64,000 nt of DNA. It comes from an uncultured Lachnospiraceae bacterium (lineage in GTDB: Bacteria; Bacillota; Clostridia; Lachnospirales; Lachnospiraceae). Positions 28,010 to 36,365 of the stretch are shown here, piece after piece. The position numbers and the translations under genes were made by a program. Within the stretch, counting starts at the first letter, position 1. Every line of letters begins with the position of its first letter. The stretch is taken from assembly GCA_910580195.1 (NCBI GenBank), contig CAJTWA010000001.1:1-64000 (forward strand), given 5' to 3'. The notes beneath the pieces were generated by a model, which ran no database searches, was not told the DNA's origin, and saw nothing but the letters and a program-made list of their open reading frames with translations.

Positions 28010-28996
28010 ATGATAAATTTAACGGAATTTCACAATTATGTGTCAGATAACCAGCCAAATATCTGCCAAGTGGCGGTTATAAAAAAGGGCAAGGAAATTA
28101 TTAACGATACGTGGAATGGTTACAAAAAAGATGATACGGTACATACGATGTCCGTTACGAAAAGCATTGTTTCTTTATTGGTTGGCATCGCCATGGAACA
28201 AGGGCTGATTGGCAGCGTAGACGATTATGTATTGGATTATTTCCCCGGTTACAAAATCAAACGGGGAGAAAAGACAATTCAAAAAGCCACATTGAAACAT
28301 CTTCTGACAATGACTGCGCCCTATAAGTATAAATCGGAGCCTTGGTCAAAAATATGCGTGCAGGACGACTGGAGCATTGCCGCTCTGGATTTTTTGGGCG
28401 GCAGGCGTGGCATAACGGGAGAATTTCGGTACACTACCTTAGGTATCCATATTCTCACAGGTATCATCGCAGCAACAAGCAAAATGGCAACGGCAGATTT
28501 TGCAAATCAGTACCTGTTTGGGCCCTTGGCGATTGCGCCGCGGAAAATATATGTTGCTCCCGATGCCGAAGCGCACAAGGCTTTCACAGTAGGAAAGGAG
28601 CCGAAAGGAAATATCTGGTTTTCCGACAATAAGGGGGTTGGGGCTGCTGGATATGGCCTTTGTTTGTCCGCTGAGGAAATGTCAAAGATAGGATTGCTCT
28701 GCCTGAAAAAAGGTGTTTTCAATAACAAGCGTATTGTTCCTGAAAAATGGCTTGCAGAAAGTACCACAGCTTGCCTGCATTGCGGCGAAAAATTCCGTGA
28801 TATGAAGTATGGCTATTTGTGGTGGATTATTGATGAAAGCGAGGGGAGCTATGCGGCTATCGGCAATAGCGGAAATGTTATTTATGTCAATCCCAAGAAG
28901 GAATTGGTAGTAGCTGTTTCTGGCTATTTCAAACCGGCAGTGTTTGACCGGATTGATTTTATCAAAGGGCAAATAGAGGGAAAAATGGAAGATTAA
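28010..28996 (+). CDS. Serine beta-lactamase-like hydrolase (class C/esterase family)
   Basis: The 328-residue product belongs to the beta-lactamase/D-alanyl-D-alanine carboxypeptidase fold. The SxxK motif is SVTK (S48, K51). A YxW-type element occurs at MKYGYLWWI (about 266), and GNSGN (about 287) may replace the KTG triad. There is no signal peptide, so it is cytosolic and more likely an esterase or peptide hydrolase than an antibiotic resistance enzyme. The ribosome binding site is weak. Confidence 0.8.
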   Translation: MINLTEFHNYVSDNQPNICQVAVIKKGKEIINDTWNGYKKDDTVHTMSVTKSIVSLLVGIAMEQGLIGSVDDYVLDYFPGYKIKRGEKTIQKATLKHLLTMTAPYKYKSEPWSKICVQDDWSIAALDFLGGRRGITGEFRYTTLGIHILTGIIAATSKMATADFANQYLFGPLAIAPRKIYVAPDAEAHKAFTVGKEPKGNIWFSDNKGVGAAGYGLCLSAEEMSKIGLLCLKKGVFNNKRIVPEKWLAESTTACLHCGEKFRDMKYGYLWWIIDESEGSYAAIGNSGNVIYVNPKKELVVAVSGYFKPAVFDRIDFIKGQIEGKMED

Positions 28997-29074
28997 ATAC
29001 GGTTCATTGCGGACGGGTTCCCAAAAGAATGGATGAAAGAGGGCTGCAGTTGGGCGAGGATAAGGAGGTGCAGT

Positions 29075-29722
29075 ATGGCAAATGAGAAATATATGGAATA
29101 TCTGGCATACGTAAAGGGATATCTGGTACAGAATGGCGGGATTGTGTCCCAAAACCCAAGGCATCCCTTCCGTTCCCGTTTCCAGCATACCATCCGGGTA
29201 TTGCACTGGTGCTCCCGGCTAGCGGAAGGGCTGGAAGGGGTGGACAAGGAGGCGCTGTATACAGCAGCGATTTTCCATGATATTGGCTATGCAGGCCACG
29301 ACAATGGCTGCCATGCGCTCCGCAGCGGCAGGGCGTTCCATGAATATGCAACTGCCAGCGGCATGGAAGAGCCCTTCCGGGAGAAGGTGGAACGCCTGAT
29401 TTACGCCCATTCCAATAAGGAATTGATGAAGAAGGAGGGCGCCAGCTTGGAATTAATCCTGCTGATGGAGGCGGATTTGCTGGACGAGGAAGGCGCCATG
29501 GGGATTGTGTGGGATTGCATGGCCATGGGAAATATCCATGCCTCCAGCTATGCAGCGGCCTATTACCACATCATGGAGAATTCCAACAAAGTGGAAGGGA
29601 ACCCAATGGTAACAGAGCGGGCAAAGATGTTTTGGGAAAAAAAGAAACGGGTAGTTGCCGAATTTGCAGAAATTTTGGCGGAGGATTTGATGATTGGGAG
29701 CCCATATTTTGACATTCCGTGA
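29075..29722 (+). CDS. HD-domain phosphohydrolase
   Basis: The 215-residue product has the metal-binding HD pattern: RFQHTIRVLHW (about 33-43), FHDIGYAGHD (about 69-78) and a later EADLLDEEG (about 142). HD proteins are phosphohydrolases of nucleotides or small phosphate esters; the substrate here is unknown. The ATG at 29075 is chosen because AAGGAGGTG precedes it at good spacing; an in-frame ATG 42 bases upstream has none. Confidence 0.85.
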   Translation: MANEKYMEYLAYVKGYLVQNGGIVSQNPRHPFRSRFQHTIRVLHWCSRLAEGLEGVDKEALYTAAIFHDIGYAGHDNGCHALRSGRAFHEYATASGMEEPFREKVERLIYAHSNKELMKKEGASLELILLMEADLLDEEGAMGIVWDCMAMGNIHASSYAAAYYHIMENSNKVEGNPMVTERAKMFWEKKKRVVAEFAEILAEDLMIGSPYFDIP

Positions 29723-29773
29723 GTTTTCCAGATAAGCCTGCAAAAAATATCCTGCGAATTGGAAAAAAACTTC

Positions 29774-29802
29774 TTGACATTATCCCTTTATCATGGTAAA
29801 GT
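29774..29802 (+). promoter_or_regulatory. Promoter of T-box leader
   Basis: TTGACA (29774-29779), 17 bases, TAAAGT (29797-29802). Confidence 0.8.
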
Positions 29803-29809
29803 ATAACGC

Positions 29810-30090
29810 ATATAGAAAAACCGTTGAAAAAGAGTAGTAAGTTCTGGCCGAAATTTCAGAGAGCCGTATGTGGTGGGATTACGGTATGGAAGCCAGAATG
29901 GAATGGACTTTTGAGGGTGGCCTGAACTCATCATGGAAGTAGGAGCCGCCGGGATTCCAGACCCGTTACCAATCTGGCATGTATGATAGTACATGGATAA
30001 GGGGGCATTTTGCCAATTTGAGTGGCACCGCGATAATAAGGAATTATTACCGTCTCAAGCGTTAGCTTGGGGCGGTTTTTGTTTTTTATT
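29810..30090 (+). promoter_or_regulatory. Tryptophan T-box riboswitch with terminator
   Basis: A leader of about 280 bases. Stem I pairs TTCTGGC (29842-29848) with GCCAGAA (29892-29898). In the specifier loop below it, GAATGGA places a TGG (Trp) codon at 29904-29906. The T-box core TGGCACCGCG is at 30023-30032; its bulge TGGC would pair with the 3' GCCA of a tRNA with G73, which fits tRNA-Trp. The terminator stem CCGTCTCAAGC (30050-30060) / GCTTGGGGCGG (30065-30075) is followed by a long T-run. Uncharged tRNA-Trp should allow readthrough into the ABC genes. Confidence 0.92.
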
Positions 30091-30193
30091 TTTTCGTGGG
30101 CATTTGGATCCCCATGGTGTGGAAGACCCCAAAAGGCCAGACTTTACTCTTTTTCTTGGTTTCTATAAAGAAAAAAGAAAAGAGGAAGATAAT

Positions 30194-31231
30194 ATGAAAA
30201 GAAAAACAGCAGCAGTTCTCACAACTTTAGCTATGGTTGCAGCCCTTTTTGCAGGCTGCGGCAATGAAAACACAAAAGGGGACAAAGAGGGAGGGAATTC
30301 TGGCGGCAGCGGGGCTTCTTATACCATCGGCATTTCCCAGTTTGCAGAGCACGGCTCCTTGGACAACTGCCGGGAAGGCTTTTTGAAAGGGCTGGAAGAA
30401 GAGGGGATTGAAGAAGGCAAGAACCTGAAAGTAGTTTATGACAATGCCCAGACAGACACAGGGACAGCCGGCACCATTGCAGAAGGGTTTGTGTCCCAAA
30501 ACGTAGATTTGATCTGCGCCATTGCAACGCCCTGTGCCATGAGCGCATATAACGCATGCTTGGAAACAGAAATCCCTGTGGTATATACGGCTGTTTCTGA
30601 CCCAGAAGAAGCAGGGCTGGCTGACGGGGAGGGAAATCCTGTAGGGAATATTACTGGTTCCTCCGACATCTTGCCGGTGGAGGCACAGCTCGGGATGATT
30701 CAAAAATTAATGCCAGAAGCCAAGAAAATTGGCATTATCTATACCACCAGCGAAGCAAATTCCATCAGCACAATCGCTACTTATAAGGAACTGGCTGGGA
30801 AGTACGGGTTTGAGATTGTGGATTCTGGGATTACCGCCCCTTCCGAAGTGGAACTGGCAGCTGCAGATTTAGTAACCAAGGTAGACTGCATCACGAACCT
30901 GACAGACAACACCGTGGTGGACGCGCTCCAGACTGTGCTTGCAATTGCCAACGAAAAAAAGATTCCTGTATTCGGGAGTGAAATTGAGCAGGTAAAATCT
31001 GGCTGCGTGGCCTCCATGGGGATTGAATATGTAGAGCTTGGCAGGCAGACAGGGGTAATGGCGGCAAAAATCCTGAAAGGGGAGGCAAAAGCAGCAGAAA
31101 CCCCGTTTATCACAGCGACAGAAGCCGAACTCTACGTAAATACAGCCGCAGCAGAACAAATTGGCATGGAACTGGATGAAGGTTACATCAAAGATGCAGC
31201 AGAAACTTTTACGGAAGTGGCAGCAGAGTAA
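30194..31231 (+). CDS. trpX: ABC transporter substrate-binding lipoprotein, probable tryptophan importer
   Basis: A 345-residue lipoprotein of the DUF534/ABC_sub_bind family, the TrpX type. The signal peptide ends in the lipobox LFAGC with C22 lipidated. Two periplasmic-binding lobes follow (YTIGISQFAEH at about 42 and KKIGIIYTTSEAN at about 177). The frame is open upstream to 29993, but that is T-box RNA; ATG 30194 with AGAGGAAG is the true start. The Trp T-box leader and the following permease and ATPase support tryptophan import. This substrate is inferred from the regulator. Confidence 0.88.
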   Translation: MKRKTAAVLTTLAMVAALFAGCGNENTKGDKEGGNSGGSGASYTIGISQFAEHGSLDNCREGFLKGLEEEGIEEGKNLKVVYDNAQTDTGTAGTIAEGFVSQNVDLICAIATPCAMSAYNACLETEIPVVYTAVSDPEEAGLADGEGNPVGNITGSSDILPVEAQLGMIQKLMPEAKKIGIIYTTSEANSISTIATYKELAGKYGFEIVDSGITAPSEVELAAADLVTKVDCITNLTDNTVVDALQTVLAIANEKKIPVFGSEIEQVKSGCVASMGIEYVELGRQTGVMAAKILKGEAKAAETPFITATEAELYVNTAAAEQIGMELDEGYIKDAAETFTEVAAE

Positions 31232-31260
31232 ATAATAGGAAAAATAGATGGAGTAAAAAA

Positions 31261-32157
31261 ATGGCGTTACTATTAAGCGTTTTCGAACAAGGATTAATCT
31301 ATGGGGTAATGGCCTTGGGCGTGTACATTACCTATAAAATATTGGATTTCCCGGATTTAACCGTGGATGGCAGTTTCCCTATGGGGGCTGCCATTGCGGC
31401 GGTGATGATAAGCGGCGGTGCGCACCCTTTGCTTACCCTTCCTGCCAGCTTTGGGGCAGGGGTTTTGGCAGGGGCTTTGACGGGGGTAATCCATGTAACA
31501 TGCAAGGTGCGTGATTTGCTTTCCGGCATAATTATGATGACCGCCCTGTATACCGTAAATTTAAGGATTACGGGAAAGGCAAACGTCCCCCTCTACAATA
31601 AAAATACCGTTTTTGAAAACAAAGCGGCAGAATCATTGTTTGGCGGTGCACTGGCGCCCTTTCGCACGTTAATTCTCATTGCAGTGATTGCCTTTGGGGC
31701 AAAATATCTTTTGGACTGGTATCTGGGGACACATTCCGGCTACCTGCTCCGGGCAGTGGGGGACAACAGTACATTTGTCACATCCATGGGCGTGGATAAA
31801 GGAAAGGTAAAAATCATAGGGTTAGCAATTTCCAATGGCCTTGTGGCCCTGGGCGGATGCCTGTTTGCACAGCAGCAGAGGTTTTTTGACATTTCCATGG
31901 GGACAGGGACGGTGGTGATTGGCCTTGCCAGCGTGATTATCGGGACCAGTCTGTTAAAAAAGTTGACGTTGTTCCACGTAACCACCAGCGTAATGGCAGG
32001 TTCCATCCTGTATAAAGCCTGCGTGGCGTTTGCGCTCCGCTATATGAAAGCATTGAATTTGCAGTCTAAGGATTTAAAATTAGTGACATCCGTATTGTTT
32101 TTGCTAATCCTGCTGATGGCGCAGGAGCGGAGGAAGAAGGTGAAAGCCAATGCTTGA
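31261..32157 (+). CDS. trpY: ABC transporter permease, probable tryptophan importer
   Basis: A 298-residue polytopic membrane protein related to branched-chain amino acid/ribose-type permeases (BPD_transp_2 family), with about eight hydrophobic segments starting at residue 3. It forms the membrane channel for TrpX-delivered substrate. Conserved glycine-rich loops such as GVYITYKILDFPDLTVDG (about 21-38) mark the TrpY-type subgroup. It overlaps the ATPase start by eight bases. Confidence 0.86.
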   Translation: MALLLSVFEQGLIYGVMALGVYITYKILDFPDLTVDGSFPMGAAIAAVMISGGAHPLLTLPASFGAGVLAGALTGVIHVTCKVRDLLSGIIMMTALYTVNLRITGKANVPLYNKNTVFENKAAESLFGGALAPFRTLILIAVIAFGAKYLLDWYLGTHSGYLLRAVGDNSTFVTSMGVDKGKVKIIGLAISNGLVALGGCLFAQQQRFFDISMGTGTVVIGLASVIIGTSLLKKLTLFHVTTSVMAGSILYKACVAFALRYMKALNLQSKDLKLVTSVLFLLILLMAQERRKKVKANA

Positions 32158-32923
32158 GTTAAGGAATATGAAAAAATACTATAATCCAGGTACGGTAAAT
32201 GAGCTGTGCTTATTTCAGGATTTTAACCTTACCATCCCAGACCATCAGTTTGTGTCCGTGGTAGGCAGCAATGGTTCTGGGAAAACTTCCCTGCTGAACC
32301 TGATTTGCGGCAGCATTTGCACAGATGCAGGGCAGATTTTAGTAAATGGCAAGGATATTGCCGGAAAAAAAGAATTTGAGCGCCACAGGAACATTGGCAG
32401 GGTATTCCAAGACCCCGCCAAAGGGACCTGCCCCTCCATGACAATTTTGGAAAATATGTCCATTGCAGACCGCAAAGGGAGCTGTTATGGGCTTGGGCGT
32501 GGGAAAAATAAGGGGAAAGCAGGGCAATACCAGGAGCTGCTCCGGGGGCTTGGCCTTGGGCTTGAGGATAAGCTGGAAGTAAAGGCAGGATCCCTTTCCG
32601 GCGGCCAGCGGCAGGCCTTGGCGCTCCTTATGGCAACCATGGCGCCGATTGAATTCCTCATTCTGGATGAACACACGGCAGCCCTAGACCCCAAAACAGC
32701 AGAAATTGTGATGGAACTCACCGGGAAGATTGTGGAAGAGAAGCAAGTAACAACCATTATGGTGACGCATAACCTGCGTTACGCAGTGGAATATGGGGAC
32801 CGGCTCCTGATGATGCACCAAGGGGCTGCCGTCATGGACTGCGCTGGAGAAGAAAAGGCAAGGCTTCGGGTAGAGGATATCTTACAGACGTTCAATGAAA
32901 TCAGCATTGAGTGTGGGAATTAA
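32150..32923 (+). CDS. trpZ: ABC transporter ATP-binding protein, probable tryptophan importer
   Basis: The 257-residue ATPase has Walker A GSNGSGKT (39-46), signature LSGGQRQAL (about 148), Walker B FLILDEHTAALD (about 166-177) and a switch His (MVTHNLRYA, about 206). It powers the TrpXY importer. Its 3' end is duplicated downstream. Confidence 0.9.
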   Translation: MLELRNMKKYYNPGTVNELCLFQDFNLTIPDHQFVSVVGSNGSGKTSLLNLICGSICTDAGQILVNGKDIAGKKEFERHRNIGRVFQDPAKGTCPSMTILENMSIADRKGSCYGLGRGKNKGKAGQYQELLRGLGLGLEDKLEVKAGSLSGGQRQALALLMATMAPIEFLILDEHTAALDPKTAEIVMELTGKIVEEKQVTTIMVTHNLRYAVEYGDRLLMMHQGAAVMDCAGEEKARLRVEDILQTFNEISIECGN

Positions 32924-33018
32924 GAAGTGCTGGCATAGTTCCGCTGCCAGTGCCCCCATGTTCAATGAAATCAGCATTGAGTGCGGGAATTAAGAAGTGC
33001 TGGCATAGTTCCGCTGCC
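32890..33018. repeat. 70-bp tandem duplication of ATPase gene 3' end
   Basis: Unit 1 (32890-32959) includes the last 10 codons and the stop of the ATPase. Unit 2 (from 32960) copies it with one base change over the first 57 bases. The near identity points to a recent event. Confidence 0.9.
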
Positions 33019-33034
33019 TGTGTTCCCCGTGTTG

Positions 33035-33070
33035 CAGGGAATTTACCCTAAACCCAAGATAAATTCCCTG
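33035..33070 (+). terminator. Possible terminator hairpin after the importer operon
   Basis: An 11-bp perfect stem, CAGGGAATTTA (33035-33045) / TAAATTCCCTG (33060-33070). No T-run follows, so termination is uncertain. Confidence 0.45.
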
Positions 33071-33182
33071 TGTGAAAAGTAATGTCAGCATATTTCACAG
33101 GGAGCCTGCCCCCAGTGTGCCGGGCAGGGAAGGAAAAGCAGGCAGAAAAATGGAGGAAAACAGAGGAAAGTTACAAAAAGCC

Positions 33183-33243
33183 TTTACAACCAGAACAATC
33201 CATGTTATAGTAAACGAACCACAGGCCGTATGCCTGTGGGTTC
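33183..33243 (+). promoter_or_regulatory. Promoter with hairpin at the mRNA 5' end
   Basis: TTTACA (33183-33188), 17 bases, TATAGT (33206-33211) predicts a start near 33218. A hairpin, GAACCACAGGC (33215-33225) / GCCTGTGGGTTC (about 33231-33242), then forms the very 5' end of the message. Such hairpins can block 5' end-dependent decay. Confidence 0.55.
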
Positions 33244-33286
33244 TGGCCTAGGCTTGGGTTCCTGCCATGTTGAATGGAGGAATGTT

Positions 33287-34297
33287 ATGCCAAGAAAGAA
33301 AAATATCTTACACGCAGCCTTTGCTGTATTCTGTATGGTGTCCATGCTGGCCCTGGTAACCAGCCAGCCAATGGAAAGCCGCGCGGCTTCTGGGTTTGAA
33401 GCCATTCTCTTAAGCTCTTATTCCAAAACGATGAAAATTGGGGATGAATCCTACCTTCTTGCAGTGGCAAGCAACGGGAAAAAGCCTTCTTTTTCTTCCA
33501 GTGATTCCAAAATTGCATCCGTCAATACCTATGGGAAAATTACGGCGAAAAAAGCTGGGACAGTGAAAATTACTGCCAAAGTCAGGAATGGGGAGGCAAG
33601 CTGCACGGTAAAAGTGTTAAAGACAAGCATCAAATTAAGCGCGAAGTCCATTTCCTTAGAAAATGGCTACACGGCCAAGCTGAATGTCACCTCATCCACC
33701 GGGCATCCCGTCACCTTCCGTTCCAATAAGAAGAGCATAGCCACTGTCAGCGAGGATGGGACAATTACGGCGAAAAAGCCGGGAACGGCCACAATCACGG
33801 CAACTGTGGATAAAACGCCTGCATCCTGCACCGTCACAGTGAAAAAGCCAACCGTCACATTGAGCAAAAATTCTATTTCCATGTACCGGAACGGAAAGTT
33901 CCGTCTAATTGCCAAATCAACCTCAAAAAGCCAACAAAAGTGGAAAAGCAGCAAGAAGAGCGTTGCTACCGTGGATAGCGGCGGCCTAGTTACAGCCATA
34001 AAAAACGGCACTGCAACAATTACCGTAACCGTGGACGGCGTGGCAAAAACGTGTAAAGTTACCGTCAAAAAACCTACCGTAAAATTTTCAGAAAGTGAAA
34101 TCACCATGTCAGTAGGTGAGGAACGGAAGATAAATGTGGCAGTTTCCTCGGGGAACCAGCCTGCATTTTCAAGTTCCAACACCAGCATTGCCTCTGTAGA
34201 CGAGCATGGGGTGGTTTCTGCCAACGATACCGGGAAAGCCTATATTTATGCCAAAGAGGATGGCTCAAAGAGCCGGATGCGCGTAATTGTAAAATGA
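33287..34297 (+). CDS. Secreted protein with four bacterial Ig-like (Big_2) domains
   Basis: A 336-residue exported protein. A signal peptide fills about residues 1-35 (basic start, hydrophobic core, AxA-like ESRAAS). Then come four Big_2-type repeats of about 75-80 residues, each with the pattern xxSSdxxIAsVdxxGxItAkkxGTatITatvd. No LPXTG or other anchor is visible, so it is either released or held by charge (it is very lysine-rich). Adhesion or matrix function is inferred from the fold. TGGAGG precedes the ATG; an in-frame start 57 bases upstream overlaps the 5' hairpin and is rejected. Confidence 0.85.
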   Translation: MPRKKNILHAAFAVFCMVSMLALVTSQPMESRAASGFEAILLSSYSKTMKIGDESYLLAVASNGKKPSFSSSDSKIASVNTYGKITAKKAGTVKITAKVRNGEASCTVKVLKTSIKLSAKSISLENGYTAKLNVTSSTGHPVTFRSNKKSIATVSEDGTITAKKPGTATITATVDKTPASCTVTVKKPTVTLSKNSISMYRNGKFRLIAKSTSKSQQKWKSSKKSVATVDSGGLVTAIKNGTATITVTVDGVAKTCKVTVKKPTVKFSESEITMSVGEERKINVAVSSGNQPAFSSSNTSIASVDEHGVVSANDTGKAYIYAKEDGSKSRMRVIVK

Positions 34298-34753
34298 GCA
34301 TCCCGGGGTAAGCCATAGGGCATAAGCGCCATGATAAAACCAGAAAGGCGGAGATAGGCTGGAAAAATGTAGCAATTCCTTTGCCTAGTATGCCCAAAGG
34401 ATAAATGCCAGTTAAAATGAAATATGGATAGTGCTGTATGCCAAAGCAGGCAGCATTGCCTAGGATAGGCAGGAAGTCCCAAGCAAGCCAGAAATACAGG
34501 AAAGAATTTCAAAAAATTGTATACATATCTGCCAGAGGAGATTATAATATACCATATGCTCCGCATCATGGTAAGGGAAACCATGCGCACACCGGCGCGT
34601 ATCATAGCTGATGCAATAATATGATATGCCCCGCATTATGGTTGGTAAGCCATGCGCACACCGGTGCGTGCCATAACGGATGCAATGATGCGGTATGCCC
34701 GTCATTATGGTGCGGGAAAATATGTGCAAACCAGACAGGAGGAATGAATCAAA
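34298..34753. other. Gap with dispersed repeat array; no gene
   Basis: The first 240 bases (34298-34540) have no gene or clear signal. The right part is the 70-bp repeat array that runs up to the ribosome binding site of the Mrp gene. Confidence 0.6.
34553..34735. repeat. Dispersed ~70-bp repeat, copy 2 (2.6 tandem units)
   Basis: Units start at about 34553, 34623 and 34693 with a 70-base period. Each has CCGCATCATGG, a short loop, CCATGCGCAC, and then CCGGYGCGT. Two small hairpins are possible per unit (ATGG/CCAT and ATGCGC/GCGTAT). The first 19 bases equal 592-610 exactly. Confidence 0.8.
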
Positions 34754-35602
34754 ATGGCAGAGAATAAGGAATGTAGCAGCGCAGCAAGCTGCTCAAGGGA
34801 GAGCTGTGAGGGATGCCCCAGCCGCAATGGGGGCGCACCCCAGAGTTTCCGGGAGGAACTGAACCCATTTTCCAGCGTGAAGAAGGTAATTGGCGTTGTC
34901 AGCGGGAAAGGAGGGGTTGGGAAATCTTTCGTTACGGCATCCTTGGCGTCTGCAATGCGTAAGCAGGGATATGAAGTGGGGATTCTGGATGCAGACATTA
35001 CCGGCCCTTCCATTCCAAAAATGTATGGGGTCCATGGCCCGGCAGAAGGGAATGACATGGGCTTGTTCCCTGTGCCGGCACAAGACGGCACAAAGATAAT
35101 GTCCTTAAACCTTTTGGTGGATGATGAGGAATCCCCCGTGGTGTGGCGGGGGCCGGTAATTGCCTCAACCGTCAAGCAGTTCTGGCATGACGTGTATTGG
35201 GGTGATTTGGATTACTTATTTGTGGACATGCCGCCGGGAACAGGGGATGTGCCCCTGACGGTGTTCCAGTCCCTTCCGGTGGATGGGATTGTAGTTGTGG
35301 CTTCCCCGCAGGAACTCGTGCAGCTTATTGTGAAAAAAGCCATCCATATGGCAGGGATGATGGATATTCCGGTGCTTGGCCTTGTGGAAAATTTTAGTTT
35401 CCTGAAATGCCCGGACTGCGGGAAGGAAATCAAGCTGTTTGGGGAAAGCCATCTGGAGGAGGCAGCGGCAGGCCTGAACCTGCCAGTCCTTGGCAGGATG
35501 CCTTTGGATCCAGCGTATGCAAAATTGGCAGATGAAGGGAAATTCCATGAAGTGGAGAACCCTTATCTGGAAGAGGCTGTGAAAAAGATAGGGGAAATTT
35601 AG
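34754..35602 (+). CDS. mrp: Mrp/NBP35-family iron-sulfur cluster carrier ATPase
   Basis: A 282-residue P-loop ATPase that holds and transfers Fe-S clusters to apoproteins. The deviant Walker A GKGGVGKS is at 51-58. A cysteine-rich N-terminus (C7, C13, C18, C21) resembles the NBP35 type, and the cluster-bridging CPDC is at C219/C222. CAGGAGGAATGAATCAAA precedes the ATG. It is a single gene flanked by repeat-bearing gaps. Confidence 0.92.
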   Translation: MAENKECSSAASCSRESCEGCPSRNGGAPQSFREELNPFSSVKKVIGVVSGKGGVGKSFVTASLASAMRKQGYEVGILDADITGPSIPKMYGVHGPAEGNDMGLFPVPAQDGTKIMSLNLLVDDEESPVVWRGPVIASTVKQFWHDVYWGDLDYLFVDMPPGTGDVPLTVFQSLPVDGIVVVASPQELVQLIVKKAIHMAGMMDIPVLGLVENFSFLKCPDCGKEIKLFGESHLEEAAAGLNLPVLGRMPLDPAYAKLADEGKFHEVENPYLEEAVKKIGEI

Positions 35603-35698
35603 GCAGCATAGCTTATTGACACGGCAAAGCCTTGTGGAAAGCGGGTTTGCTTTCCCAAGGCTGGGTTTTCCCTCAAAAATTTTGTGGATTATTCACAA

Positions 35699-35727
35699 TT
35701 GATTTTTGGCAAAAGAGGGAGTACAAT
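35699..35727 (+). promoter_or_regulatory. Promoter of the pilin-like locus
   Basis: TTGATT (35699-35704), 17 bases, TACAAT (35722-35727). Confidence 0.6.
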
Positions 35728-35733
35728 ACCCTC

Positions 35734-35962
35734 ACAGAAGCAATTCTGGTTACGATTTATTACACTGGGAGAGGCACAAGGCTTATCCCGCACAATCTTA
35801 CCGCTGGCAAATTCTTTTGCCAGCACAACCAATCTTTTTAATTTCTGCAGAAGGATGGCAGTTACCGTCCTTTATCAATTGGCAGCTGATTTCCGCCAAT
35901 TACCAATGCATGAAATGTACAAAAACCGTGGATAGTTCTGTCCGCAGAAAGGAGGGGACGGC
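35734..35962 (+). promoter_or_regulatory. Structured 230-base leader of the pilin-like locus
   Basis: Three successive hairpins lie between the promoter and the first pilin-like gene: CTGGCAAA/TTTGCCAG (35804-35811 / 35816-35823), AAGGATGG/CCGTCCTT (35851-35858 / 35865-35872) and AATTGGC/GCCAATT (35877-35883 / 35895-35901). I do not recognise a known riboswitch class; the usual c-di-GMP-I signatures are not seen. No reading frame in it has a credible ribosome binding site. Confidence 0.5.
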
Positions 35963-36124
35963 ATGAAAGTAATTTTCGAAGAGTACAGCGGGATTATTAT
36001 TACCGCAGTTGCAATTATCGCTTTAATTGCAGTCGTAGGCTTGCTGCTGGCTGCAGACGGGCCAGTACATTCGGCGTTTGTGAACCTGATTAAGACGCTG
36101 TTTGAGAAAGCAAGCATGTCCTAG
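35963..36124 (+). CDS. Pilin-like micro-membrane protein 1 (53 aa)
   Basis: A short protein with N-terminus MKVIFEEYSG, one hydrophobic span at about residues 10-31, and a short polar tail with an amphipathic helix (VNLIKTLFEKASMS). AAGGAGG lies 7 bases before the ATG. The same N-terminal pattern M[KR]xIxEE[YF] occurs in two other tiny proteins of this locus. The charged EEY followed by a long hydrophobic helix recalls the mature N-terminus of Flp pilins, but no leader-cleavage Gly with a Glu at +5 is present. A pilin or holin-like role is inference from its place ahead of a TadA-like ATPase. Confidence 0.7.
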   Translation: MKVIFEEYSGIIITAVAIIALIAVVGLLLAADGPVHSAFVNLIKTLFEKASMS

Positions 36125-36142
36125 GCAGCATAGCAGGGATCT

Positions 36143-36365
36143 GGCCTGAAAGATTTGGACTGTCCCATGCCCTTTCCAAGAGCCTTAGCATAGGCGCTGC
36201 TGGGATATGGCCCGAAAGGTTCAGGATGAGCCATGCCCTTCCCAAGAGCCTTAGCGTAGGCGCTGCTGGGATATGGCCCGAAAGGTTCAGGATGAGCCAT
36301 GCCCTTCCCAAGAGCCTTAGCATAGGCGCTGCTGGGATATGGACAGAAAAAATTCAGGCTGTGCC
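36143..36365. repeat. 66-bp tandem repeat, 3.3 units
   Basis: Units start at 36143, 36209, 36275 and 36341 (partial). Units 2 and 3 differ at about one position; unit 1 is older. It fills most of the 395-base gap between the first micro-pilin and the ATPase. The minus strand stays open because 66 is a multiple of three, but no start signal supports a gene. Confidence 0.9.

Noticed and set aside
28010..28996. Antibiotic-resistance beta-lactamase
   Set aside because: No signal peptide and no clear KTG triad; a cytosolic esterase or peptidase of the same fold fits better.
29993..30193. N-terminal extension of the TrpX-type lipoprotein
   Set aside because: This stretch is the T-box core and terminator; the signal peptide begins at 30194.
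468..34735. CRISPR array
   Set aside because: Units are contiguous and degenerate without unique spacers, and no cas genes are present.
36090..36323. Minus-strand open frame with 22-residue repeats
   Set aside because: It is open only because the 66-bp repeat period is a multiple of three; no ribosome binding site or family features.
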